Shown here one piece after another: positions 32,637 through 42,553 of a stretch of 64,000 bases of DNA. A program made the position numbers and the translations under genes. Under the pieces are notes generated by a model. That model searched no databases. It was not told where the DNA came from and worked only from the letters and a program-made list of their open reading frames with translations. The stretch is from Burkholderiales bacterium (GTDB taxonomy: Bacteria > Pseudomonadota > Gammaproteobacteria > Burkholderiales > Burkholderiaceae_C), in contig JACPYV010000010.1 of assembly GCA_016195825.1 (NCBI GenBank), positions 1 through 64,000 on the forward strand, given 5' to 3'. Every line of letters starts with the position of its first letter. Position 1 is the first letter of the stretch.

Positions 32637-33316
32637 GAGCGGAAGAGTCGGGAGTACTGGGTTTCGTGGCGGGCGCCGTGGATGCCGAGCAGAGGCGCGA
32701 ACGCCATGGGCTCCGGCGCGGCCAACGCGGTCGCCACGGCTGGCGGTATGGCTTGCACGAGGCGTGCCAAGAGGCGCTGGCCGGCCGTCTGGCCCAGGGG
32801 CACGCTGCGCACGGCGGCCTGCATCAGGTTCTCGGCCCAGCCGAAGGCTATGGCCTGCAGCGCAGGCTCCAGTGCCGCTCCCCGGGAAGCGGCCACGGCC
32901 CCCATGACGACCGGCCAGGTCGGCGCAGGCTTGAGCTTCTGCAGCAACGGCAGCACCGGCGCGTCGGGCACCAGGCCTTGCATCCAAACGAGCAGGCTGC
33001 GACCCATCTGCTGGGCCTGTTGCAGGCTCTCGCTGGTCTCGCGGGTCTGCAGCACCCAGGCGTTGAGTTCGGCCAGCCGCACGCCGTCCAGCGCCAGCGT
33101 GGCGGCGTGGGCCGCAGCGGCCACGGGCAGCTCGGCGCGGGCCTGCACGAGTTCGAGCTGATTCAGCAGCCAGTCACCCGCGCTGGTCTCGTCGTGCACG
33201 ACGCCGGCGTCCACCGCGGCCTCCAAGCCCTCGGAATAGCTGAAGCCCCCCACCGGCAGCGCAGGCGAGGCGAGCCAGAGCAGGTGCAACAGCGCGGCGT
33301 CAGTGCTCGTGGTCAT
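32633..33316 (-). CDS. ureF: Urease accessory protein UreF
   Basis: [23 protein letters not shown]; start at [10 protein letters not shown]. Confidence 0.95.
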
Positions 33317-33938
33317 GGCCGTGGTCGTGACCGCAACCGGGGCCATGCACATGACCGCCGTCATGCGCCTTCACGGGGATGGCCAGCGGCTTGCGCACGG
33401 GCGCGGGTGCCGCGGCATGCTCGTGATGGTCATGCGCGTGGTCATGCGCGTGGTCATGGCCGTGGTGGTGGCCGTGCCCAGCACCTTCGCCATAGGCCCC
33501 ACCCTCGGGCTCGAAGGCCGCCTGGGCCTCGGTCACGATGAGGTGCTGGCGGCGCAGCATGTCGGCCAGCACGGGGTCGGGCTCGAACTGCAGCAGGTCA
33601 GCCTGCAGTTCCAGCGGCACATGGCGGTTGCCCAGGTGGTAGGCGGCGCGCAGCAGGTCGAACGGCGAGCCGTGCTCGGTGCAGTGGCGCACCTGCAGCA
33701 CCGGCTGGGCGGCGGCGATGACGCGCACCAGCGTGCCGTCCTCGGCCACCAGTACGTCGCCACCGCGCAGCGTGGTGCCACGCGGCAGCACGACGCCGAT
33801 CTCGCGGCCGGTGGAATCCGTGGCAGAAAAGCGGCTCTTGCTGCGCGCGTCCCAGTCGAGTTCGAGCGTAGCGGCGCGCTTCACGAGCACGGCGGCGAGG
33901 CCGGCGCCGCCGGCAATGCGTTTGGAGGCGTGGATCAT
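33300..33938 (-). CDS. ureE: Urease accessory metallochaperone UreE with long His-rich tail
   Basis: UreE core ([30 protein letters not shown]) followed by [21 protein letters not shown]...[18 protein letters not shown]. Confidence 0.95.
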   Translation of the reverse strand: MIHASKRIAGGAGLAAVLVKRAATLELDWDARSKSRFSATDSTGREIGVVLPRGTTLRGGDVLVAEDGTLVRVIAAAQPVLQVRHCTEHGSPFDLLRAAYHLGNRHVPLELQADLLQFEPDPVLADMLRRQHLIVTEAQAAFEPEGGAYGEGAGHGHHHGHDHAHDHAHDHHEHAAAPAPVRKPLAIPVKAHDGGHVHGPGCGHDHGHDHEH

Positions 33939-34030
33939 GGGCTCAAGTATCGGCGCTGGCCCGCGGGCTACAGCGTCCAGGGGTGTTTGGCGGGCATCAT
34001 GCGCGCTTCAACTCCGCCGCGGACCGCGCC

Positions 34031-34840
34031 ATGCAACTCGAAACCCTCACCCTCTCCGTCCAGGACCACATCGCCACCGTGCGCCTGAACCGCCCCGACA
34101 AGGCCAACGCGATGAACGCGGCGATGTGGCAGGACATCCGCCGCGCCTTCGACTGGATCGACACCCAGGCCGAAGCCCGCGTCGCGGTGCTGGAGGGCGA
34201 AGGCCGCCACTTCACCGCCGGCATCGACCTGCAGATGATGATGGGCCTAGCCCCGCAGATCCAGGACCCCTGCGACGGCCGCACCCGCGAGAGCCTGCGC
34301 CGCGTCATCCTGGACATGCAGGACACGCTGACCAGCCTGGAACGCTGCCGCAAGCCCGTGCTCGCAGCCATCCACGGCGCCTGCGTGGGCGGCGGCATCG
34401 ATCTGATCTGCGCTGCCGACATGCGCTACGCCAGCGCGGACGCCTACTTCTCCATCAAGGAGATCGACATCGGCATGGTGGCCGACGTGGGCACGCTGCA
34501 GCGCCTGCCCAAGCTGCTGGGCTCGCAGGGCCTGGTGCGCGAACTGGCCTACACCGGCCGGCGCGTGGAGGCGCCCGAGGCGCGCGAGATCGGCCTCGTC
34601 AACCACGTGTTCGACAGCCGCGAGGCGCTGCAGGCCGGCGTGCGCGAGATCGCCGCGACGATCGCAGCCAAGTCGCCGCTGTCCATCCGCGGCACCAAGG
34701 AGCAGCTGAACTACGCCCGCGACCACTCGGTGGCCGACGGCCTGAACTACATCGCCACCTGGAACGCGGCCATGCTTATGAGTGAGGACTTGACCCAGGC
34801 CATGATGGCCGGCAAGGGCACGCCGACCTTCCGCGACTGA
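34031..34840 (+). CDS. Crotonase/enoyl-CoA hydratase family protein (dienoyl-CoA isomerase-like)
   Basis: FTAGIDLQMM, IHGACVGGGIDLICAADMRYASADAYFSIKEIDIGMVADVGTLQRLPKLLG. Confidence 0.9.
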   Translation: MQLETLTLSVQDHIATVRLNRPDKANAMNAAMWQDIRRAFDWIDTQAEARVAVLEGEGRHFTAGIDLQMMMGLAPQIQDPCDGRTRESLRRVILDMQDTLTSLERCRKPVLAAIHGACVGGGIDLICAADMRYASADAYFSIKEIDIGMVADVGTLQRLPKLLGSQGLVRELAYTGRRVEAPEAREIGLVNHVFDSREALQAGVREIAATIAAKSPLSIRGTKEQLNYARDHSVADGLNYIATWNAAMLMSEDLTQAMMAGKGTPTFRD

Positions 34841-34877
34841 GCGGTCTGAAGGCCCCGGCGGCCCGACCGCGCCCGGG

Positions 34878-35552
34878 TCAGCGCAACAGCGCCTTGGCCG
34901 CTTCGATCCGCAAGCCCAAGGCCAGCGTCTCGTCGTTCAGCACGTCCTGCAGGAAGCGCCGCGGGTCGAGGTCGGCGCCACGGGGTGACGGCGCGGGCGG
35001 GGGAGCCGTGGGCAGGGCGGGCGCCGTGGCTGCCGTGGCTGCTGCGTCTGTCGATGACCTCGCCGTGGCGGCGAGTAGCTGTAACGCCGCCTGGCGTGCT
35101 GCGTCCTTGATCGGCGCCAGCCGCTGCAGCAAGTCGGCCTGCCCCTCGTGGCCGGGCGGGGTGTCCAACCAGGGCTCGTCGGCGAACAGCGGGGCGAGAT
35201 CGGGCGCGATGAACGCAGACCACCGATCGGCTTGCACCTGCCGGGGCGGCAGCGCCTCGGCGGCGGCCGTCATGCCGATGCGCGCGGGCGCAATGCCGTC
35301 AAGGTAGCGGGCCCGCAAGGCCTCGAGGAACGCGAGGGCCTGCTCGGGCGGCCCGCCCTCGGCGAACGAGAACCAGAGCTGGAACCCACCCTCGCCGTCG
35401 ATGGCGATGGCGGGCGCCGGCAGGCCCAGGTCGGCCTGAACGCCGCGCCACAGGGGCGACAGTGCCTGCCAGTCGGCCGGGCGCGCGAGCGACAGCACGG
35501 CGGCGTGGGCGGTGCCGTAGAGGCGATGCAATTCGGACTGCAATCTGTTCAT
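34878..35552 (-). CDS. Hypothetical protein
   Basis: Long ORF with coherent sequence (MNRLQSELHRLYGTAHAAVLSLARPADWQAL...); no family recognised. Confidence 0.6.
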   Translation of the reverse strand: MNRLQSELHRLYGTAHAAVLSLARPADWQALSPLWRGVQADLGLPAPAIAIDGEGGFQLWFSFAEGGPPEQALAFLEALRARYLDGIAPARIGMTAAAEALPPRQVQADRWSAFIAPDLAPLFADEPWLDTPPGHEGQADLLQRLAPIKDAARQAALQLLAATARSSTDAAATAATAPALPTAPPPAPSPRGADLDPRRFLQDVLNDETLALGLRIEAAKALLR

Positions 35553-35750
35553 GGACGTGTGCGGCAGCTGGGATGGTGGAGCGGATTTAAAACGCAGGAC
35601 GCGCGACACGCACCCGCAGAGGTCACGAGCCTGCCATACCCGGCTCGCCGTGCCCAGCCAACGACTTGGCCAGTGACCTCGCGTGCGCGAGCGGCGACAC
35701 CCACACCACGCGCCGGAAGTCGCGGACGAAGCGCGCCGCCCCGACCGGGC

Positions 35751-35882
35751 GTGCAGGTCGTGCCCGACTCGGCCACAAGCGAGCTCACCGGCCTGAACGA
35801 CACGCTGAACATCGACATCCGCGACGGCCAGCATCCCTACAACGTCACCTACGCCTGCCCGCGCGCTGACGCCGCAGCTTGA
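35751..35882 (+). pseudogene. C-terminal remnant of a DUF3224-like protein
   Basis: VQVVPDSATSELTGLNDTLNIDIRDGQHPYNVTYACP resembles the DUF3224 C-terminus; no matching upstream part found. Confidence 0.5.
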
Positions 35883-35964
35883 CGGAAGTCAGAGCGCCCG
35901 CAGTTTCCGCCACCTAGAGTGAAGCAGACCTCACTCCGGGCGGCCCGCGCCGCCCCTGCACCCC

Positions 35965-37554
35965 ATGCTCGACTCCAAGAATGCCGACGTCTGGCTCGTC
36001 GGCGGCGGCATCGCCTCGATGGCCGCGGCCAGCTTCCTCATCCGCGACGCCGGCATGCCCGGCGCTCGCATCCACATCCTCGAAGAGCTGGGCATTGCCG
36101 GCGGCTGCCTGGACGGCAGCGCCTCGCCCACGCAGCCCGGCTACGTGACCCGCGGCGGGCGCATGCTGTGCGAGGAGGTCTACCAGTGCCTGTGGAACCT
36201 GCTGGACAGCATCCCCTCGCTCGAGAAGCCGGGCCTGTCGGTGCGGCAGGAGATCGATGCCTTCAACGCGCAAGTGCCCACCGAGGCGCATGCCCGCCTC
36301 ATCGCCCAGGGCCCGCGCATCCTCGACGCGAAGCACTACGGCCTGGACGGCCGTGACCGCGCCGAACTCACCCGGCTGCTGGCCACGCCCGAGGGCCTGC
36401 TGGGCGCTAGGCGCATCGACGAGCTCTTCTCGGCGCACTTCTTCAAGAGCAACTTCTGGCAGATGTGGCGCACCACCTTCGCCTTCCAGAACTGGCACAG
36501 CGCCATCGAGCTGCGGCGCTATTTCCTGCGCTTCCTGCAGGAGTTCCCGCGCATGCACACGCTGGCCGGCGTGCGCCGCACGCCCTACAACCAGTACGAC
36601 TCCATCGCCGTGCCGCTGCAGCGCTGGCTGATGGCCCAGGGCGTGGACGTGCGCTTCGGCCACCGCGTGACGGACATCGACTTCGACCAGCACGACCCCA
36701 GCCAGCGCCGCGCCACCAAGCTGCATGTGCAGACGGCTCAGGGCACGCAGACCATCGCGCTGGCCGCCGGCGACGCCTGCCTGGTGACACTGGGCTCCAT
36801 CACGGCCGACGCCACCTACGGCAGCAACACCGACGCACCGCCGCTGATCCGCGACCGCCGCGACGGTGCCTGGTCGCTGTGGGAGACGCTGGCGCTCAAG
36901 GCCGACGACTTCGGCCGGCCGCACACCTTCTTCAACGTCGACGACAACAAGTGGGTGTCCTTCACGCTGACCATGCACGGCCGCGTGCTGCTGGACCGCA
37001 TTGCCCAGTTCAGCGGCAACGCAGCAGGCACCGGTGCGTTGATGACGCTGGTGGACTCCAACTGGCTGATGTCCCTCGTCGTGCCGCACCAGCCGCACTT
37101 CCCCGGCATGCCGGCGGACACGTTCACCGCCTGGGGTTACGGGCTCTTCGTCGACGCGCCGGGCAACCATGTGGCCAAGCCCATGGCCCAGTGCAATGGG
37201 CATGAGATCCTGGACGAACTGCTGCACCACCTAGGCTTCGACGACATCCGCTCGGTGGCGCTGGCCAGCACCGACGTCACGCCGGTCATGCTGCCCTATG
37301 GCTCAGCGATGTTCGCGCCGCGCAAGCCCGCCGACCGCCCGCAGGTGTTGCCCACGGGCGCGGCGAACTTCGCCTTCCTGGGCCAGCATGTGGAGCTGCC
37401 GGACGACACGGTTTACACCGTCGAGTACTCGGTGCACTGCGCCATGCATGCCGTCTACCGCCTCTTCGGCGTGGACAAGCCCATCCCGGCCATCTACCAG
37501 GGGCTGCACGACCCTCACGTCGGGCTGGAGGCCCTGGCTGCCGCTTTCAGCTGA
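35965..37554 (+). CDS. ohyA: Oleate hydratase
   Basis: VWLVGGGIASMAAASFLIRDAG...RGGRMLCEEVYQCLWNLLDSIPSLE...NKWVSFTLTM. Confidence 0.94.
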   Translation: MLDSKNADVWLVGGGIASMAAASFLIRDAGMPGARIHILEELGIAGGCLDGSASPTQPGYVTRGGRMLCEEVYQCLWNLLDSIPSLEKPGLSVRQEIDAFNAQVPTEAHARLIAQGPRILDAKHYGLDGRDRAELTRLLATPEGLLGARRIDELFSAHFFKSNFWQMWRTTFAFQNWHSAIELRRYFLRFLQEFPRMHTLAGVRRTPYNQYDSIAVPLQRWLMAQGVDVRFGHRVTDIDFDQHDPSQRRATKLHVQTAQGTQTIALAAGDACLVTLGSITADATYGSNTDAPPLIRDRRDGAWSLWETLALKADDFGRPHTFFNVDDNKWVSFTLTMHGRVLLDRIAQFSGNAAGTGALMTLVDSNWLMSLVVPHQPHFPGMPADTFTAWGYGLFVDAPGNHVAKPMAQCNGHEILDELLHHLGFDDIRSVALASTDVTPVMLPYGSAMFAPRKPADRPQVLPTGAANFAFLGQHVELPDDTVYTVEYSVHCAMHAVYRLFGVDKPIPAIYQGLHDPHVGLEALAAAFS

Positions 37555-37573
37555 AGGCGGCGCCGGAGCCTCC

Positions 37574-37600
37574 CGGCCCGCCTGCAGGCAAGCCGGGCCG
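37574..37600. terminator. Inverted repeat CGGCCCG-N13-CGGGCCG between convergent ohyA and the pepF-like gene
   Basis: Perfect 7-bp stem between two convergent stops; no clear T-tract. Confidence 0.4.
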
Positions 37601-37605
37601 CGGCC

Positions 37606-39459
37606 TCAGCGGGCGGCCAGCAGCGCCTCCATCTCGTCCATGATGCTGTCCATGCGCTTGATGACGGCCTGGTAGGGCGCCGGGCTGGCCATGTCCAGGC
37701 CGGCGTTCTTCAGCGCCTGGTAGGGCGCCACGGCGCCGCCACCGGCCAGCAGCTTCAGGTAGTTCTCGCGGGCGCCGGGCTTGGCCGCCAGGATGTCCTC
37801 GGCGAAATGCAGCGCCGCAGTGACCGAGGTGGCGTACTGGTATACGTAGAACGGTCGGTAGAAGTGCGGGATGAACGCCCACTCCTGGCAGTACAGCGGG
37901 TCGATCTTCATGACCCCGGCGGCGTCGCCGTGGTAGTCCTTCAGCAGTTGGCAGTAGATCTCCGTCATGCGCTTGCCGTTGAGCGCCTCGCCCTTGGCCG
38001 CGGCGTCATGCGTGTTGAGCTCGAACTCACCGAACATGGCCTGGCGGAAGAAGGTGCCGCGCAGCCGCTCCAGCGCATAGCCGAGCTGGTAGAGCTTGTC
38101 TTCCTTGCTGACGGCCTGGCCGCGCATGTAGTTGCTGAGCAGCACCTCGTTGGCGGTGGACGCAATCTCGGCGATGAACAGCGAGTAGCTGGCTGTCTCG
38201 TAGGGCTGGGCGCGGTTGGCCATGGCCGTGTGCATGGCGTGGCCCCATTCGTGCGCGAAGGTGCTGACCGACTCGAAATCGCCCTGGTGGTTCAGGAACA
38301 CGAAGGGCGGCGCGCCGTAGACGCCGTCCTGGTAGGCGCCGCCGCTCTTGCCCGGGCTGGGGAGCGCGTGCATGGTGTTGGCCTTGAACGTGGTCTTCAG
38401 CAACGTCTGGTAGTCCTCACCCAGCGGCTGGGTGGCCGCCAGCGTCAGCGTGGCAGCATCGTCCAGGCTGTAGACCTTCGTCTGCGTCACCAGCGCCGGG
38501 TAGATGTCGTAGTAACGCAGGTCCGTCAGGCCCAGCATCTTCTGGCGCAGCTTGAAGTAGCGGTGCAGCGTGGGAAGGCCCTTGTGCACCTCGGCCACCA
38601 GCGTGCGGTACACGGCCTCGGGGATCTCCTCGGCACCCAGGCTCATGGCCACGGCGCTGGGGTAGTGGCGTAGCTTGGCCATGGTGGTGTCGTCCTGCAC
38701 CACATTGCCCAGCGTCACGCCGTAGGTGTTTTCGTACTGGCCGATGGCGCCGAAGAAGGCGTCGAACACCTGCTTGCGCACCGCGCGATCGGGGTTCTGG
38801 CGCAACAGGCCATACCTGGTGTCGTCCAACCGCTCGGTCTTGCCGTCCACCGTCAGCTCGGGCCACTTGGTATCGGCATTGAACAGCAGCGTGCGCGCGT
38901 CGCCCGTGGCGCTGCGCACCGGGCCCAGCGCGGCGATCACAGCCTCGCTCTCGGCGCTCAGCGTGTGCCGCGCCTGGCGCAGGCTGTTGCGCAGGTGCTC
39001 GGCATGCTTCTTGAGCCCCGGCTCGGCCTTCTCAAAGGCCGCCACCTTGGCCTCGCCCAGCGACTGGATCTCGGGCTCCACCCACGCAAGGGCGCTGCCG
39101 AACTCGCCACCCAGTTGCGCGGCCAGATTGCTGCGCTCCTGATTCTTGGCATCGCGGTTGTCGGTGGACAGCTTCATGCTGGCGTAGACACGTAGCCGAT
39201 CGAAGCGCAGGTTGGCCGCGCTGAGGGTGTCCAGGCCGGCGCGCAGGCTCTGGGCGTTCTTGCCCAGCGTGCCCTTCAGCGTGGCGAGCTTGGGCAGGTC
39301 AGCCAGCAAGGCCTTGCGGGCGGTTTCCCAGTCGGTGTCGCTGGCGTAGAGGGGGCTCAGGTTCCACGCAGTGGGGAGCGGGTCGGCTTGCAGAGCTTGG
39401 CTGCCGAGGGCGATGCCGAGGCTGAGCACCAAGGCAAGGGGAAGGGGCAAACGGTTCAT
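37606..39459 (-). CDS. M3 family oligoendopeptidase F-like peptidase with signal peptide
   Basis: FAHEWGHAMHTAMANRAQPYE; N-terminal signal peptide MNRLPLPLALVLSLGIALGSQALQA. Confidence 0.92.
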   Translation of the reverse strand: MNRLPLPLALVLSLGIALGSQALQADPLPTAWNLSPLYASDTDWETARKALLADLPKLATLKGTLGKNAQSLRAGLDTLSAANLRFDRLRVYASMKLSTDNRDAKNQERSNLAAQLGGEFGSALAWVEPEIQSLGEAKVAAFEKAEPGLKKHAEHLRNSLRQARHTLSAESEAVIAALGPVRSATGDARTLLFNADTKWPELTVDGKTERLDDTRYGLLRQNPDRAVRKQVFDAFFGAIGQYENTYGVTLGNVVQDDTTMAKLRHYPSAVAMSLGAEEIPEAVYRTLVAEVHKGLPTLHRYFKLRQKMLGLTDLRYYDIYPALVTQTKVYSLDDAATLTLAATQPLGEDYQTLLKTTFKANTMHALPSPGKSGGAYQDGVYGAPPFVFLNHQGDFESVSTFAHEWGHAMHTAMANRAQPYETASYSLFIAEIASTANEVLLSNYMRGQAVSKEDKLYQLGYALERLRGTFFRQAMFGEFELNTHDAAAKGEALNGKRMTEIYCQLLKDYHGDAAGVMKIDPLYCQEWAFIPHFYRPFYVYQYATSVTAALHFAEDILAAKPGARENYLKLLAGGGAVAPYQALKNAGLDMASPAPYQAVIKRMDSIMDEMEALLAAR

Positions 39460-39841
39460 GGCGGGAAGCAATGGAAATGAAGTGCCGGACCTTGTAGTGT
39501 TGACTGACAAGGTCGGGGCTGTCCGAAGTGACGTCGGGTAAGCCCTTGGTTGATCGAACGGCCAAGAAGCTTGCGAGCGGTAGTGTGGCTGAGCGCACCG
39601 AACTACAACGCTCGGCTCAAACCTGACGAGTTGCGCGGAGGCCTGACGTTTCAACTGACGAGCGCGTTCGACATTCCGGGGCACGTTGCATAAAGCAGCC
39701 GGGGCAAGACGTTGCGACTACCCTGCGGACAGTTCAGCGGGCCACTCCATACTGATTGCAACCTGAATTTGTCAAGCCGATCCAGTGCTTTTGGGGTTAC
39801 GGAGTCCCCTGTCTTCTCCGTGTTTTCACAGGAGCAGGCTG

Positions 39842-40663
39842 ATGAATCATCATTTCGAACGCTTCAACACAAGGGAGACGGCTATTCAGTCCCAGCCTAG
39901 AAATGGAGCATTTGCGCCACCAATAACCGAGCTAGTCGGCCGCAACACCACGATCGTCTTGGCTTTGATTTTCTTGCTCAGTCCCTTTGCGGCCGCTCAT
40001 GCAGCGCCGACCACATTAAAGGGAAGTCTTGACAGGCTTGGCGTCACCACCGTCGGCAGCGGAGTCGCCGACGCCACCAAATACACCGGGGACGACTTAA
40101 AGGCCAATACAAAACAGGCAGATGATTATGCAAAGAAGTACAGCAAAGACTATACCCTGTTCACCAAGTACGAGATTGTTTACGAAGACGCCAAGCTGGA
40201 CACGACAGCAAGCACGATCATATTTTCCATGCCGACCTTCAGGACGCTGCCAATTCCTTTGACGAAGGTAACGGGAGACTTCGATAAGAATACATTCACT
40301 CGCTTCGAGTTTGAAGCCGACAAGTGGTATCCGGATCTCGAGAAGAACTACGCCATCAAGAATGTTTCCTTCAAGGGCTTCATCGACATTTCTGACCCGG
40401 CGAAGCCGATCGTGGACATCACCTCTGTTTACGAATGGCAAGAAGTATTCAAGGAAGGCACCCTCATACAACCGCTGGCGACGCTTACCTACAAGACGAC
40501 TGCCAAGGCAAATCCCGGTCTGGGCGAGTGGAACCCGTATCCGCCTGGCCCCGCCGCCCTTGTTCCCGAGCCATTGAGTTCAACGATGCTGCTTGCTGGC
40601 ATCGCACTTCTGGCATCGCGAGCTGGACGCGCTGGACCGAATAGGGCAGGCCGCGATCAATGA
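39842..40663 (+). CDS. PEP-CTERM-like sorted protein of unknown function
   Basis: Signal peptide, unique body, C-terminal VPEPLSSTMLLAGIALLASRAGRAG. Confidence 0.7.
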   Translation: MNHHFERFNTRETAIQSQPRNGAFAPPITELVGRNTTIVLALIFLLSPFAAAHAAPTTLKGSLDRLGVTTVGSGVADATKYTGDDLKANTKQADDYAKKYSKDYTLFTKYEIVYEDAKLDTTASTIIFSMPTFRTLPIPLTKVTGDFDKNTFTRFEFEADKWYPDLEKNYAIKNVSFKGFIDISDPAKPIVDITSVYEWQEVFKEGTLIQPLATLTYKTTAKANPGLGEWNPYPPGPAALVPEPLSSTMLLAGIALLASRAGRAGPNRAGRDQ

Positions 40664-40740
40664 GTTGTTGAACAGCGGCTGGCATCAAGTCATGTCTTCG
40701 CTGGCGGGCCTTAGTCGACGAAATAACTGCGGGCCTGGGG

Positions 40741-40768
40741 CGGGGTCGGAATCTGAGACCGGACCCCG
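40741..40768. terminator. Inverted repeat CGGGGTC-N14-GACCCCG between convergent genes
   Basis: Perfect 7-bp stem between the stops at 40663 (+) and 40817 (-). Confidence 0.4.
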
Positions 40769-40816
40769 AACCCGCGGTGGTTGGTGCCGGAGAGAGCCGA
40801 GTGGCTCCCCACCGGC

Positions 40817-41428
40817 TCAGCGCATCACGATCAGCTGAACCCGCCGGTTCGTGCTGCGGCCCTCGCGGGTGTTGTTGTCGGCCAGGGGCGCCGATTCGCC
40901 GTAGCTGATCGTTGCCATGCGTGCCAGCGGCATGCCTGCGTGGGACAGGTGCAGGCGCACGGCTTCGGCCCGCTGGAGGCCCAGTTGCTGGTTCATCGTG
41001 TTGCTGCCAGTCGCGTCGGTGTGGCCCTGGATCTCGATGAACACGGGCTGGTTGTCGGCCTTGAGCTTGGCAACGAGCTGATCAAGTTCCTGGCCGGCCT
41101 GCTCGGTGAGCTGGGCGCGGCCCGAGCTGAACTTGATCTTGTCATCGGTCAGCACGGTGCTCATCAACAAGCCGGGCGGCTTAGGCAGGTTGTTGGCGGC
41201 TTGGGCTCGCGCCGCTGCCTCCTGCTGCAAGGCCGCGATGCGCGCCTCGCTGCCCTGCAGCCGACCATCCAGTGCCTTGAGGCCTTCGTCATGCGCCTGC
41301 ACGCGGGTGCCGAGGCCGTCCACACCGGTCTGCACCGGAGCGACGGTCTCCTTGACGAAATCCCTGGTGGCGCAAGCGCTCAGCAACAGGACGCTGCTGG
41401 CAACGATAAGGGGCGAAAGTCTCAACAT
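40817..41428 (-). CDS. OmpA family lipoprotein
   Basis: Lipobox LLLSACAT; OmpA-like VFIEIQGHTDATGSNTMNQQLGLQRAEAVR...STNRRVQLIV. Confidence 0.92.
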   Translation of the reverse strand: MLRLSPLIVASSVLLLSACATRDFVKETVAPVQTGVDGLGTRVQAHDEGLKALDGRLQGSEARIAALQQEAAARAQAANNLPKPPGLLMSTVLTDDKIKFSSGRAQLTEQAGQELDQLVAKLKADNQPVFIEIQGHTDATGSNTMNQQLGLQRAEAVRLHLSHAGMPLARMATISYGESAPLADNNTREGRSTNRRVQLIVMR

Positions 41429-41662
41429 CGGTGGCACTCGTAAGGAAGAAAGAGGCGCGACTCTAGGCATTCCTTCACGGACAAACGTACCGAGCTGTGA
41501 GCAATCGCTGCGGCGTTAACCGGGGCGAACAAAGCCTTACCGTTCTGACCTGCTGCGCGCGACCCGCACTCATGGCACCCTGCGGACAGGTGCTGCAACG
41601 CTTGCCGGTCGCGCCTCACGGCTGCAGTGCCTTGAGGCGGCACTCGTGTAGCCTCCACTCCC

Positions 41663-42223
41663 ATGCCCCGCCGCCTCGCCCTGTTCATCGCCGCGCTCAT
41701 CGCCAGCGTGGCCCTCGCCACGTGCGCCGTCGTCAGCGGCCTGCACAACGGCCACCTCGACATCGAGCAGGCCGAGTTGCAAGCGCGCATCGCGCCGCGC
41801 TTCCCCACCCACCATTGCAAGCTGCTCATCGCCTGCCTGGATCTGTCCAACCCCGTCGTGGTGCTGACCGAGGGCGACGACCGCATCGGCCTGACGGCCG
41901 ACGCGAAGGTGACACTGGGCACACGCGAGCGCATCGGCCGAGTCGGCCTGTCGGCCCGGCCGCGCTACGTGCCGGCCGAGGGCCAGCTCTTCTTGGAAGA
42001 CCTGCAGGTCACGACGCTGGAACTCAGCGGCCTGCCAGCCGAGTACGCCGAGGTGGTGAAGCTCTACGCCCCGCAACTCGCCAAGGACGCCCTGCAGCGC
42101 CACGCCGTCTACACGCTGGACACCAGCACGGCGAAGGGCATGCTGGCCCGGCTGACAGTGCAGGACGTGAAGGTGGTGGGCGGCAAGCTGCGGGTCAGCT
42201 TTGCCGAGACTCCCAGCCGCTGA
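41663..42223 (+). CDS. Putative DUF1439/YceB-like exported protein
   Basis: N-terminal signal; LTEGDDRIGLTADAKVTLG...LSGLPAEYAEVVKLYAPQLAKDAL...YTLDTSTAKGMLARLTVQDVKVVGGKLRV. Confidence 0.6.
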   Translation: MPRRLALFIAALIASVALATCAVVSGLHNGHLDIEQAELQARIAPRFPTHHCKLLIACLDLSNPVVVLTEGDDRIGLTADAKVTLGTRERIGRVGLSARPRYVPAEGQLFLEDLQVTTLELSGLPAEYAEVVKLYAPQLAKDALQRHAVYTLDTSTAKGMLARLTVQDVKVVGGKLRVSFAETPSR

Positions 42224-42376
42224 GCCGCCTGCCACTGTGAGAGCCGGTCGGCTTGGTGCAAATCGGTTGTTTGGGTAAGCGCGTAGCCCCCAAAGAACTC
42301 TGCCGACCTCGTTGTTAGGGTTCGCAAGCTCACCCCAACCTACCGAACTGACCCCGATCCCGTTTGCAGCAGCGAC

Positions 42377-42553
42377 CTACCGGCAATGCACGATCGGCAA
42401 CTCCATCGCCGGCTCGCACGTCAGCAGCACGCCGTCCGCCCTCACCTTGAAGGTCTGCGCGTCGATCTCCATCGTCGGCAGGTAGCCGTTGGGCAGCATG
42501 CCGGTCATATTGACCGTGCGGCAGCACTTCACATGCGCCGGCGTCTTGGTCAG
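42377..42553 (-). pseudogene. Diverged remnant of the 3' end of a ureC gene (C-terminal ~58 codons)
   Basis: Minus strand reads [58 protein letters not shown], alignable to the intact UreC C-terminus (about 37 of 58 residues identical by hand). Confidence 0.9.

Noticed and set aside
42311-42345. REP-like sequence GTTAGGGTTCGCAAGCTCACCCCAACC
   Set aside because: Looks like the imperfect palindromes seen in REP elements, but only one copy was noticed in this window, so repetition cannot be shown.
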